Assembly (NCBI RefSeq): GCF_000732725.1
Contig: NZ_JPNB01000001.1
Location: 372,001-436,000 of the forward strand
Source of the DNA: Kineothrix alysoides
GTDB taxonomy: Bacteria; Bacillota; Clostridia; Lachnospirales; Lachnospiraceae
Direction of reading: 5' to 3'
DNA: 64,000 nucleotides
Shown: positions 42,992 to 51,266 of the stretch, one piece after another
Layout: each line of letters starts with the position of its first letter
Numbering within the stretch: the stretch's first letter is position 1
Notes under the pieces: model-generated
Told to the model about the DNA's origin: nothing
Seen by the model: only the letters and a program-made list of their open reading frames with translations
The model's database searches: none
Translations under genes and position numbers: made by a program

Positions 42992-44395
42992 ATGGGTGGA
43001 TTTTTTGGAGTAGCATCGAAAAGTGATTGTATGTTCGATTTGTTTTTCGGAACGGACTATCACTCTCATCTGGGAACGAGGCGGGCCGGTATGGCGGTGT
43101 ATGGGAAAAAAGGCTTTGACCGTTCGATTCATAATATTGAAAATGCGCCGTTTCGTACGAAATTTGATAAGGACGTGAATGAAATGAGCGGAAATATAGG
43201 TATCGGGTGTATTTCTGATTATGAGCCTCAGCCGCTGATCGTGCGTTCCCACCACGGGACCTATGCGATAGAGACGGTTGGAAAAATAAACAATATGGAT
43301 GAAATCGTGGAGAAGATTTTCGCCACCGGGCATTCTCATTTCCTCGAAATGAGCGGAGGGGATATCAATGCGACGGAGCTGGTCGCGGCGGTAATCAACG
43401 AGAAGGATAATCTGGTGGACGGCATAAAGTATGCGCAGGAAATTATAGACGGCTCCATGACGATGCTGATTATGACCTCAAAGGGGATTTATGCCGCCAG
43501 AGACCGTTTGGGAAGAACTCCGGTTTCTATCGGAAGGAAGAAGGATGCTTACTGCATATCTTTTGAAAGCTTCGCCTATTTGAATCTGGGCTATACCGAG
43601 GAGAAGGAGTTAGGCCCCGGAGAAATTGTGATTATCACGCCGGAAGAAATGCATACTCTTGCAGCTCCGGGAACCGATATGAAGATATGTACCTTTTTAT
43701 GGGTGTATTACGGGTACCCCTCCTCTTCCTATGAAGGATTCAGTGTAGAGGGGATGAGATATAACTGCGGTGCGCTGTTGGCCAAGCGCGATGATGTGAA
43801 GCCGGACATCGTAGCAGGAGTGCCGGATTCCGGGACCGCGCATGCCATCGGTTACTCCAACGAGTCAGGAATTCCCTTTTCCAGACCTTTCATTAAATAT
43901 ACCCCTACGTGGCCGCGCTCCTTTATGCCCACGATTCAGAGCCAGAGAAACTTAATTGCAAAGATGAAGCTGATTCCGGTGCACGATTTGATTCAGGATA
44001 AGAGCCTGCTCTTAATCGACGATTCCATTGTCCGCGGCACCCAGCTCAGGGAGACTACCGAATTTTTATATCAGAGCGGTGCCAAGGAGGTACATATCCG
44101 TCCGGCATGTCCGCCCCTTTTGTACGGCTGTAAATATTTGAATTTCTCCCGTTCCACTTCAGAAATGGACTTAATTACCAGACGGGTTATCAAGGACTTG
44201 GAGAGAGAGGGAAGATTTACACAACTAAGCGCCTATTCCAATCCGGAGACAGAGGAATATAAGGAGATGCTCGGGCGTATCAGTAAGGAACTGAATTTCA
44301 CCTCCCTTCGCTATCATAGGCTGGATGATATGATAGAGGCGGTGGGCATCGATAGGTGTAAGCTGTGTACCTATTGCTGGGATGGAAAAGAATAA
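42992..44395 (+). CDS. PurF-like paralogue lacking the N-terminal nucleophile Cys
   Basis: 467 residues. Same two-domain plan as PurF: an Ntn-type glutaminase fold (GTRRAGMAV, IGIGCISDYEPQPL) and a phosphoribosyltransferase domain with LLLIDDSIVRGTQL. The chain begins MGGFFGVAS where PurF begins (M)CGVFG, so Cys is replaced by Gly and glutaminase should be dead. Fe-S ligand positions are kept (Cys233, Cys380, Cys456, Cys459), with extra Cys373 and Cys462. It may use free ammonia, or act as a partner or regulator of PurF (inference). ATG follows GGGAGAG. 12 nt before an HD-domain gene. Confidence 0.88.
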   Translation: MGGFFGVASKSDCMFDLFFGTDYHSHLGTRRAGMAVYGKKGFDRSIHNIENAPFRTKFDKDVNEMSGNIGIGCISDYEPQPLIVRSHHGTYAIETVGKINNMDEIVEKIFATGHSHFLEMSGGDINATELVAAVINEKDNLVDGIKYAQEIIDGSMTMLIMTSKGIYAARDRLGRTPVSIGRKKDAYCISFESFAYLNLGYTEEKELGPGEIVIITPEEMHTLAAPGTDMKICTFLWVYYGYPSSSYEGFSVEGMRYNCGALLAKRDDVKPDIVAGVPDSGTAHAIGYSNESGIPFSRPFIKYTPTWPRSFMPTIQSQRNLIAKMKLIPVHDLIQDKSLLLIDDSIVRGTQLRETTEFLYQSGAKEVHIRPACPPLLYGCKYLNFSRSTSEMDLITRRVIKDLEREGRFTQLSAYSNPETEEYKEMLGRISKELNFTSLRYHRLDDMIEAVGIDRCKLCTYCWDGKE

Positions 44396-44407
44396 GGGGT
44401 AAAGCGA

Positions 44408-45088
44408 GTGAAAAAAGAAGTCTTTAACATGCTCGAAGCCCATATGCTATCTTGCATGAAGGACAGTGCACATGATAAAGCGCACATTTACCGCGTATTG
44501 TACGAGGCCTTGGATATCGCACAAACGCAACAGGATGTGGATTATGATGTTTTGATTGCCTCCTGCCTGCTGCACGATATCGGCAGACAGGAGCAATTTG
44601 AAGACCCGGCGCTGTGCCATGCGCGGGTAGGAGCAAAAAAGGCATACAGCTTTTTAGTGGAGCAGGGATTCTCCAAGGAATTTGCGGATAAGGTTTCCTC
44701 GTGTATTCTGACCCATCGATACCGAAAGGATAATCTCCCCCAAAGCATTGAGGCTAAGATTTTATTCGATGCCGATAAAGTGGATGTTACCGGTGCTATA
44801 GGCATTGCACGCACTCTTGTATACAAGGGGCAAGTATCGGAGCCGCTGTATTCTACGGGACCGGAGGGAGAAATTTTGGATGGAACTGACGATGCTTGTC
44901 CTTCTTTTTTTCAGGAATATAAGTATAAGCTGGAAAAATTGTATTCCGGTTTTCTGACGGAAAGAGGCGCTGAAATTGCGAGACAGAGGCAAGAGGCGGC
45001 TGTTGCTTTCTATGAGAGTATCCGGAGCGAAGTTAAGGGGTCTTGCCAAAAGGGCCTGGATTACCTGGACAGATACGTGGATGAATGA
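44408..45088 (+). CDS. HD-domain phosphohydrolase
   Basis: 226 residues. HD superfamily motifs: AHDKAHIYRVLYEA (first His), CLLHDIGR (HD) and a distal DADKVD. This is the YedJ/YpgQ type, known to hydrolyse (d)NTPs or related nucleotides. The GTG start, with AAGGGGTAAAGCGA upstream, sits 12 nt after the PurF paralogue. The pair may be cotranscribed, which would fit nucleotide metabolism. A degenerate tandem repeat begins just after its end. Confidence 0.87.
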   Translation: MKKEVFNMLEAHMLSCMKDSAHDKAHIYRVLYEALDIAQTQQDVDYDVLIASCLLHDIGRQEQFEDPALCHARVGAKKAYSFLVEQGFSKEFADKVSSCILTHRYRKDNLPQSIEAKILFDADKVDVTGAIGIARTLVYKGQVSEPLYSTGPEGEILDGTDDACPSFFQEYKYKLEKLYSGFLTERGAEIARQRQEAAVAFYESIRSEVKGSCQKGLDYLDRYVDE

Positions 45089-45117
45089 AGGCTGCAAATG
45101 AGTTTGCTTCGGGAAAA

Positions 45118-45294
45118 TTGCTTTGAGGTAGTTGCTTTTGGGTAGTTGCTTTTGAATAGTTGCTTGAATAGTTGCTTTTGAGTAAATGCTTTGAGGTAGT
45201 TGTTTTTGAGTAAATGATTTGAGGTAATTGCTTTTGAGTAATTGTTTTTGGGTAGTTGTTTTGAAGCAATTACTTTTATGTAATTACTTTGAAA
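45118..45294. repeat. Degenerate tandem array, unit about 14 bp
   Basis: About 13 head-to-tail units of 12-15 bases, consensus TTGCTTTTGAGTAG, with variants TTGCTTGAATAG and TTACTTTTATGTAA. It starts 30 bases after the HD gene stop. Translated on the minus strand it gives a low-complexity Lys/Gln/Ser/Thr-rich frame with no RBS, so it is non-coding. Confidence 0.85.
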
Positions 45295-45573
45295 GAAGCT
45301 ACTTTCTTACATAGCATCGGTCTTTATGATTTATTTTTTAAAACTCAATATAAGAACAGGTTATGTTACTCATAAATAATATTGATTTTATTTATGAGTA
45401 ATTTTATTGTATAATTGTAAAGTATTCGGGAGGAGTAAATATTATGATGCCCCGGCATACTAGTGTATTGACTTGTTTCTAATGAGACTGGCAAAACTCT
45501 TAGTCGAAGGAGGAACGGGACCGCACATTTTATGGAACAAGGGAAAATTTAAGTTTGCAGGAGGAAATCGACT
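45295..45573 (+). other. purA leader region with possible leader peptide
   Basis: A TGTATAAT -10 lies at about 45408-45415. A strong GGGAGGAG then precedes ATGATGCCCCGGC, a 12-codon frame (MMPRHTSVLTCF, stop at about 45482). A second AGGAGG at about 45509 is not followed by a well-placed start. The true purA RBS GCAGGAGGAAATCGACT follows. No known riboswitch class was recognised. Confidence 0.4.
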
Positions 45574-46866
45574 ATGGTAAAGGCAGTTGTCGGCGCTAAC
45601 TGGGGCGACGAAGGAAAAGGTAAAATTACAGATATGCTTGCACAGGAGGCGGATATTATCGTTCGTTTTCAAGGAGGAGCAAACGCAGGGCACACTATTG
45701 TGAACAACTACGGTAAGTTTGCGCTCCACACGCTGCCCTCGGGGGTATTCTACGACCATACGACCAGTGTGATCGGTAATGGAGTAGCCTTGAATATTCC
45801 GGTTCTTTTTAATGAAATCAAGTCTATTACGGATAGGGATGTGCCGATGCCCAAGATTCTGGTGTCGGACAGAGCCCAGATTGTAATGCCTTATCATATC
45901 TTGTTCGACCAATATGAGGAAGAACGGCTGGGTGGGAAATCCTTTGGTTCTACCAAGTCCGGTATTGCACCATTTTATTCTGATAAATATGCAAAAATAG
46001 GCTTTCAGGTAAGTGAGCTTTTTGATGATGAGCTGTTAAAGGAAAAAGTCGTGAGGATTGCGGAAGCAAAAAATGTGCTTTTGGAGCATCTGTATCATAA
46101 GCCTTTGCTCGATCCTGAGGAACTGCTCTTGACGCTTCACAGCTATAGGGAAATGGTGGAGCCATATGTCTGCGATGTATCCGCCTTTTTGGATCAGGCG
46201 ATAAAGGAAGGTAAGACGATATTGCTTGAGGGTCAGCTTGGTACGTTAAAGGATACGGACCACGGCATTTATCCCATGGTGACATCTTCCTCTACTCTGG
46301 CTGCTTACGGCGCGATAGGGGCAGGAATTCCTCCTTATGAAATAAAAGAAATCATTACGGTATGCAAAGCATATTCTTCAGCAGTCGGAGCAGGTGCTTT
46401 CGTATCTGAAATTTTCGGAGAAGAGGCGAATGAACTCAGACTAAGAGGCGGCGATGGAGGAGAATTCGGTGCTACTACAGGACGTCCCCGCCGCATGGGG
46501 TGGTTTGACTGTGTCGCTTCCAAATACGGCTGCAGACTACAGGGAACTACCGACGTGGCATTCACGGTTCTGGACGTGCTGGGCTATCTGGATAAGATTC
46601 CTGTTTGCATAGGTTATGAAATCGACGGCGAAGTGACGACCCAGTTCCCCGTAACAGCGAAGCTGGAGAAGGCAAAGCCGGTACTTAAAACGCTGCCGGG
46701 CTGGAAATGCGAAACCCGCGGAATCAAGACCTATGAAGAGCTTCCGGAGAATTGCAGGAATTATATCGAGTTCATCGAGGAGCAAATCGGTTATCCGATT
46801 ACGATGGTAAGTAACGGACCGGGAAGAAATGATATTATCTATAGAAAGAGTCTTTTACAAAGATAA
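45574..46866 (+). CDS. purA: Adenylosuccinate synthetase
   Basis: 430 residues. GTP-dependent IMP + Asp to adenylosuccinate, the first AMP-branch step; PurB then completes it. Seen: VVGANWGDEGKGKITD (P-loop with catalytic Asp), FQGGANAGHTI, GSTKSGIAPFYSDK, LEGQLGTLKDTDHGIYP and GTTGRPRRMGWFD. Strong AGGAGG RBS. Ends in a strong terminator. Confidence 0.97.
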   Translation: MVKAVVGANWGDEGKGKITDMLAQEADIIVRFQGGANAGHTIVNNYGKFALHTLPSGVFYDHTTSVIGNGVALNIPVLFNEIKSITDRDVPMPKILVSDRAQIVMPYHILFDQYEEERLGGKSFGSTKSGIAPFYSDKYAKIGFQVSELFDDELLKEKVVRIAEAKNVLLEHLYHKPLLDPEELLLTLHSYREMVEPYVCDVSAFLDQAIKEGKTILLEGQLGTLKDTDHGIYPMVTSSSTLAAYGAIGAGIPPYEIKEIITVCKAYSSAVGAGAFVSEIFGEEANELRLRGGDGGEFGATTGRPRRMGWFDCVASKYGCRLQGTTDVAFTVLDVLGYLDKIPVCIGYEIDGEVTTQFPVTAKLEKAKPVLKTLPGWKCETRGIKTYEELPENCRNYIEFIEEQIGYPITMVSNGPGRNDIIYRKSLLQR

Positions 46867-46871
46867 TAAAG

Positions 46872-46907
46872 TGCCGCATGACCGCAAAAAGTGGTCATGC
46901 GGCTTTT
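46872..46907 (+). terminator. Intrinsic terminator of purA
   Basis: GCCGCATGACC/GGTCATGCGGC stem followed by TTTT. Confidence 0.85.
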
Positions 46908-47027
46908 GGCTGAAGTGATCGTGGTATGTTCGCGGAGTCTTACAGGCGGGAAAAATAAATAGTCAAGCTGTTAGGGATATGGTACAATAAGGAAAACGAA
47001 ACGGGCATGAAAGCGTAAGGGCAGAGG

Positions 47028-47927
47028 ATGACGAATAATCTGGAATATTACAAGGTTTTTTACTACGCCGCGAAGCTGGGAAGTCTGACGATGGCGGCGG
47101 AGATGCTTTCCATATCCCAGCCGGCGGTAAGTCAGTCGCTGAAGCAGCTGGAGAGCCTTATCGGAGCGAAGCTCTTCGTCAGAGTCTCCAAGGGAGTAAA
47201 GCTGACGGCGGAAGGCGCACTTTTATATAGCTATGTGGCAAAGGGCTACGAGCAAATAGAGCTGGGGGAAAAGAAGGTAGCGCAGATGCTCAATCTGGAA
47301 TTAGGGGAAATGCGCATCGGTGCCAGCGATATGACACTTCGTTTTTTCCTGCTTCCGTACCTGGAAAAATTTCATGAACAATATCCGGGAATTAAGGTCA
47401 CGGTAACAAATGCCCCAACGCCTGAGACTTTGTATTATTTGCAGGAGGGGAAGATCGATTTCGGTGTGGTGAGTACCCCATTTGAGGCTGTATCCGGCAT
47501 ACAGGCAGTGCAGGTAAAGGAAATAGAGGATATTTTTATCGCAGGCCGCAAGTTCATCCAATATAAGAATAAAACGCTGGACTTGAAGGACCTGGAAACG
47601 CTGCCGATTATTTCGTTGGAAAAGAAGACGAGCACAAGAAGCTATATGGATAGTTTTCTCGAAAAAAACGGGGTAGTGATGAATCCGGAATTTGAACTGG
47701 CAACCAGTGATATGATCGTTCAGTTCACCCTGCGCAATCTGGGAGTCGGGAGTATTATGAAGGAGTTTGCAGCGGAGCATTTGGAATCGGGGAAGATATT
47801 TGCGCTTCGTTTTAATAAAATCATACCTAAGCGGCATTTTTGTGTCGTGACGGATACGGGGAATTTATTGTCCGCCGCCGCGAGAAATTTACTGCAAATG
47901 ATATGCAGCGATAAAGAGGACAAATAA
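47028..47927 (+). CDS. LysR-family transcriptional regulator
   Basis: 299 residues. N-terminal winged helix: NLEYYKVFYYAAKLGSLTMAA, SISQPAVSQSLKQLESLIGAKLF, then the LysR effector-binding (periplasmic-binding-protein-like) fold. ATG with GCAGAGG upstream. Unlike typical LysR regulators, no divergent target gene is adjacent: purA lies upstream on the same strand and a HAD gene downstream, 35 nt away. Effector unknown. Confidence 0.93.
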   Translation: MTNNLEYYKVFYYAAKLGSLTMAAEMLSISQPAVSQSLKQLESLIGAKLFVRVSKGVKLTAEGALLYSYVAKGYEQIELGEKKVAQMLNLELGEMRIGASDMTLRFFLLPYLEKFHEQYPGIKVTVTNAPTPETLYYLQEGKIDFGVVSTPFEAVSGIQAVQVKEIEDIFIAGRKFIQYKNKTLDLKDLETLPIISLEKKTSTRSYMDSFLEKNGVVMNPEFELATSDMIVQFTLRNLGVGSIMKEFAAEHLESGKIFALRFNKIIPKRHFCVVTDTGNLLSAAARNLLQMICSDKEDK

Positions 47928-47962
47928 GAATAATTGCGAAAAGGCTTTAGGAGGAAATGACA

Positions 47963-48565
47963 GTGATAAATACAATTATTTTTGATATAGGTAATGTACT
48001 GACAGGATTTGAGTGGAAGGCATTTTTCCAAAAGTTCGGCTATTCGGAGGAAATACTGGACAGGATTTCAAAGGCTACAGTGGAGAGCGGAACATGGGCT
48101 GAATACGATAGAGGAGCTTTGTCGGATGAAGAGATTATGAATGCGTTCATCGCCAACGATCCTGGTATTGAAAGGGAGCTGAGGGAGTCGCTGGAAAATA
48201 TTCAGGGAATGCTTATAAGATATGACTATGCGATTCCGTGGATAAAAGAGTTAAAAGGAAAGGGGTACCGGGTGTTGGTTTTATCTAATTTTGCCAGCCG
48301 CGCTGCCAGTGACTGCAAGGATGCCTTGGACTTCCTTGAATATGTGGATGGAGGAATCTTATCTTATAAGGAAAAATTTATTAAGCCTCAACCGGAAATC
48401 TATGAGTTGTTAATAGACAGATATCAATTGAATCCAACAGAGTGCGTGTTCTTGGACGATACGTTAGCCAATTTGACGGCTGCGGAGAAATTTGGCATTC
48501 ATACAGTTCATTTTCAAAACAAGAAGCAGGCCGAGATGGAGCTGTCCAAACTGGGCGTTAAGTAG
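47963..48565 (+). CDS. HAD-superfamily hydrolase
   Basis: 200 residues. Motif I IIFDIGNVLTGF (the canonical nucleophile Asp followed by I rather than x-D; the second acid is replaced by Gly-Asn as in YihX/haloacid-dehalogenase-like members). Motif II VLVLSNF, motif III Lys in KEKFIKPQPEIYE, motif IV FLDDTLAN. GTG 47963 is preferred because AGGAGG lies 8 nt upstream; ATG 47957 is only 2 nt from it. Similar to YihX sugar-phosphate phosphatases; substrate unknown. Confidence 0.85.
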   Translation: MINTIIFDIGNVLTGFEWKAFFQKFGYSEEILDRISKATVESGTWAEYDRGALSDEEIMNAFIANDPGIERELRESLENIQGMLIRYDYAIPWIKELKGKGYRVLVLSNFASRAASDCKDALDFLEYVDGGILSYKEKFIKPQPEIYELLIDRYQLNPTECVFLDDTLANLTAAEKFGIHTVHFQNKKQAEMELSKLGVK

Positions 48566-48582
48566 AAAAGTACACATGTTGT

Positions 48583-48747
48583 AATTCAGGGTTACTGTTC
48601 ACACAGCAGCTTAACACTTGCTGTTAAGCTATGTAAGAACGTGATTCAAGAGATGATTTCTGCTTCGCAGAGCCAATTTACATGCAAAATTTTTGCATTG
48701 CAGAAATCATGCGTTGCTGAGAACGGAGTGAACAGTAACAATTCAGG
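48583..48747. mobile_element. MITE-like element with 12-bp terminal inverted repeats and 8-bp target duplication
   Basis: TIRs GTTACTGTTCAC (48591-48602) and GTGAACAGTAAC (48728-48739) bound a 149-bp element. Both sides are flanked by the direct repeat AATTCAGG (48583-48590 and 48740-48747). Inside are hairpins CTTAACA/TGTTAAG, ATGATTTCTGC/GCAGAAATCAT and ATGCAAAA/TTTTGCAT. No ORF, so it would need a transposase in trans. A right-end fragment occurs after folA. Confidence 0.85.
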
Positions 48748-48849
48748 AAAATGATGCACAGCTCACTTTTGTTTTATAATTTACAATGAATTCTGTGTAC
48801 AATGGAAGTAAGATTTTGTACGAAAGATAACGTTTAATTGGAGGCTTAT

Positions 48850-50667
48850 ATGTTTAAATACTTAAAAGATAAACTAAGCAGGCACAAAAGCGATCCTTTT
48901 AAAAAAGAAGGTCTTAAGATATGTGCAATATACCTTGTAATCGGGCTTTTCTGGATTTATTTTTCCGATAGGATTGTCAATTACCTCTTTAAAGACGAAC
49001 ATGCCATTTTAAGAATAAATACCTATAAAGGGACGGCTTATGTGCTTTGCACGGCTCTGATTCTTTATTTTCTCATTTCGGACCTTCTGAGAAAGGTGGA
49101 GATAATGAAAAGAAAGCTGAACGAAAGCTATGACGAGCTGTCGGCTTCCAACGAAGAGCTGCAGTCCTATGTGGAGGAACTGACCGCTTCGGATGAGGAG
49201 CTGCGCACCCAGTACGATCAAATCGTGGAATACGGAGAAAAGCTTAGGGTAAGTGAGGAGAAATATAAATCTCTGATTACAGAAATGCAATTAGGATTGG
49301 CGCTTTACGCAGGAAATCCGGGAGATGATCTCTATCATTATAAAGTGGTGGATACAAACTACAGTCATGAAGTTTTAACGGGATTCAAACAGAAGGACAT
49401 CTTAGGGAAATATTTCTATGAAATTCACGTAGACATGGAGCCGGAGAACGCTGCGAAGCTGATACATACCATTACCACCGGAGAGCCTACCCGCTACGAA
49501 AGACTTCAGAAAAAAACAAATTATTATTACGAAGTTATCGCTTATAGGCCTATGGATAATCAATTGGCAATTATTGTAAATGACATTACAAAGCGCAAGC
49601 AGGCGGAAGGACGGCTGAACTTCTTAAGCTATCATGACCAGCTTACTGGCCTATTCAACCGCAGATTTTTCGAGCAGGAATTGGTTGCTTTGGATAAGGA
49701 TGAGAATTATCCTCTTATGATTACGATGATAGATATAAACGGACTAAAGCTGGTCAACGATTCCTTCGGGCATGCGACAGGTGACAAATATATTCAGATG
49801 GTGGCTAAGGTGCTCATTGAGGGTACGAGAGATCAGGACGTTGTGTGCAGACAGGCGGGTGACGAATTCATTATCTTCTCTCCGAAAACGGACGATGCAC
49901 AAATGCAGAAGATTATTGAAGATATGAACGAGGCAGCCAGAAAAATGGATGTCAATTCTGTTCCTCTTTCGCTGTCCTTCGGTTACTGTGCGAAGAAAAG
50001 CAGCGATGAACCGCTGCCAGAGGTTATGAAAAGGGCAGAAAGATACATGTATAAGAAGAAGTTGTTAGAAAGCTCAAGCGTAAAGGGGAAGACTGTCTAT
50101 ACGATCATGACTACCCTGCATGAGAAGAATCCAAGAGAGGAGCAGCATTCCCGAAGAGTTTCCCAGCTTTGCGAGAAGATGGGCGTTGCGATGGGCCTTA
50201 GGGACGATGAGGTGAAGGAGCTTCGGACGGTGGGACTTTTACATGATATCGGCAAAGTAGCTATAGAAGAAGGAATCTTAAATAAGCCCGGAAAACTGGA
50301 CGAAATGGAATGGGAAGAAATCAAGAAGCATCCAGAAATAGGTTACCGGATACTGAGTACGGTAAGCGATCTTTCGGAACTGAGCGAATATGTGCTTTCC
50401 CATCATGAAAGATGGGACGGAAAAGGCTATCCCAGGGGGCTGAAGGGCGAGGATATACCGCTTCAGTCGAGAATCATAGCAATTGCGGACGCATACGACG
50501 CGATGCGAAGCGAGAGAAGTTATCGCAAGGCGCTATCGAAAGAATATGCGGTCAGCGAGTTAGAAAAGGGAGCAGGAACTCAATTCAACGAGTCCTGTGT
50601 CAATGTTTTTATCGAACAAGTAGTGAAGGATGACGATATCTACGAGTGTGATTTGTGCAGCATATGA
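48850..50667 (+). CDS. Membrane-bound PAS-GGDEF-HD-GYP cyclic-di-GMP enzyme
   Basis: 605 residues from ATG 48850 (GGAGGCTTAT upstream). Two membrane spans (about 20-42 and 58-82), a coiled coil (about 85-145), a PAS-like domain (about 145-255), a GGDEF domain and an HD-GYP domain. The GGDEF site reads AGDEF, active-compatible, with I-site RDQD five residues before. The HD-GYP domain has LLHDIGKVAI, HPEIGYRIL, HHERWDGKGYPRGL. Both synthesis and breakdown sites look intact, so it may switch on the PAS/membrane signal. Monocistronic, in its own promoter unit. Confidence 0.93.
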   Translation: MFKYLKDKLSRHKSDPFKKEGLKICAIYLVIGLFWIYFSDRIVNYLFKDEHAILRINTYKGTAYVLCTALILYFLISDLLRKVEIMKRKLNESYDELSASNEELQSYVEELTASDEELRTQYDQIVEYGEKLRVSEEKYKSLITEMQLGLALYAGNPGDDLYHYKVVDTNYSHEVLTGFKQKDILGKYFYEIHVDMEPENAAKLIHTITTGEPTRYERLQKKTNYYYEVIAYRPMDNQLAIIVNDITKRKQAEGRLNFLSYHDQLTGLFNRRFFEQELVALDKDENYPLMITMIDINGLKLVNDSFGHATGDKYIQMVAKVLIEGTRDQDVVCRQAGDEFIIFSPKTDDAQMQKIIEDMNEAARKMDVNSVPLSLSFGYCAKKSSDEPLPEVMKRAERYMYKKKLLESSSVKGKTVYTIMTTLHEKNPREEQHSRRVSQLCEKMGVAMGLRDDEVKELRTVGLLHDIGKVAIEEGILNKPGKLDEMEWEEIKKHPEIGYRILSTVSDLSELSEYVLSHHERWDGKGYPRGLKGEDIPLQSRIIAIADAYDAMRSERSYRKALSKEYAVSELEKGAGTQFNESCVNVFIEQVVKDDDIYECDLCSI

Positions 50668-50699
50668 TGAAGAGGAGTTTTTACTCCTCTTCATCCTTT
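50666..50699. terminator. Bidirectional terminator shared by two converging genes
   Basis: GATGAAGAGGAG/CTCCTCTTCATC, a 12-bp perfect stem with a TTTTT loop side. It overlaps the stop region of the GGDEF/HD-GYP gene and encodes the last residues (DEEE) and stop of the minus-strand gene. Confidence 0.8.
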
Positions 50700-50923
50700 A
50701 AAATATCCATGGAGGCGATGGTATGCTTGTCCTTGAACTTTCCGTAAAGCCATATGTAAATCCATAAGAGAATGGGCAGACCGATGGTCGCCACGAGGCA
50801 GGCTTGGAAAAGAGTGCCTGAGCCGGGGAAATCCAGCAGGGCAATTACAAAGGTAGCTACGTATAAAAGAACCAATAGGACTATGCAGATCCAAGCGGCA
50901 ATCTGTTTCGATTTTTTCTTCAT
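50681..50923 (-). CDS. Small two-span membrane protein
   Basis: 80 residues from the ATG at 50923, with GGAG 6 nt upstream. Longer upstream reading to 51115 crosses a terminator-like hairpin and is rejected. Two hydrophobic segments (about 8-29 and 38-63), with Lys-rich start MKKKSKQ and acidic end DILKDEEE. I do not recognise a family; function unknown. Its 3' end forms half of the shared terminator. Confidence 0.7.
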   Translation of the reverse strand: MKKKSKQIAAWICIVLLVLLYVATFVIALLDFPGSGTLFQACLVATIGLPILLWIYIWLYGKFKDKHTIASMDILKDEEE

Positions 50924-51266
50924 AGGAACTCCGTTTCTTATTTCATATTTTATACATAACATAGCACATTCCGCATGAAATGGAAATAATAAAAGTCCCC
51001 GAAAATGTATTTTTACATTTCCGGGGACTTTTTTAGGGGAGGATAAGTATTTTTTCTTATCTTGGGTAGTTATCAAAGGAGGGGGTTCCTTTGATAGTTT
51101 TATTATTGACGGCATTTTCGGCTTTATTCATAAAAAATAAAAAAAATTTACTTTTTTTAAAAAATATTATATACTATCAATAGTTTGGACATAGTTTTCT
51201 GTTTTTAACGGAATAGTTAACTCGGATTTGAAGAAAAATATATAATAAGCAGAAGGTGGTATTACA
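50924..51266. other. Intergenic region with two hairpins and a divergent promoter
   Basis: A strong hairpin AAAGTCCCCGGAAA-type (50993-51035: AAAAGTCCCCG/CGGGGACTTTT, then TTT) is of terminator form in both directions. A second stem TATCAAAGGA/TCCTTTGATA lies at about 51072-51096. An AT-rich tract follows, then TTAACT (51217-51222), 18 bases, TATAAT (51241-51246), the promoter of the SEC-C gene. Confidence 0.55.

Noticed and set aside
45033-45269. 78-codon minus-strand frame rich in Lys/Gln/Ser/Thr
   Set aside because: Translation of the 14-bp tandem array.
50924-51115. 64-residue upstream extension of the small minus-strand membrane protein
   Set aside because: It would cross a strong terminator-like hairpin; ATG 50923 has its own RBS and a natural Lys-rich start.
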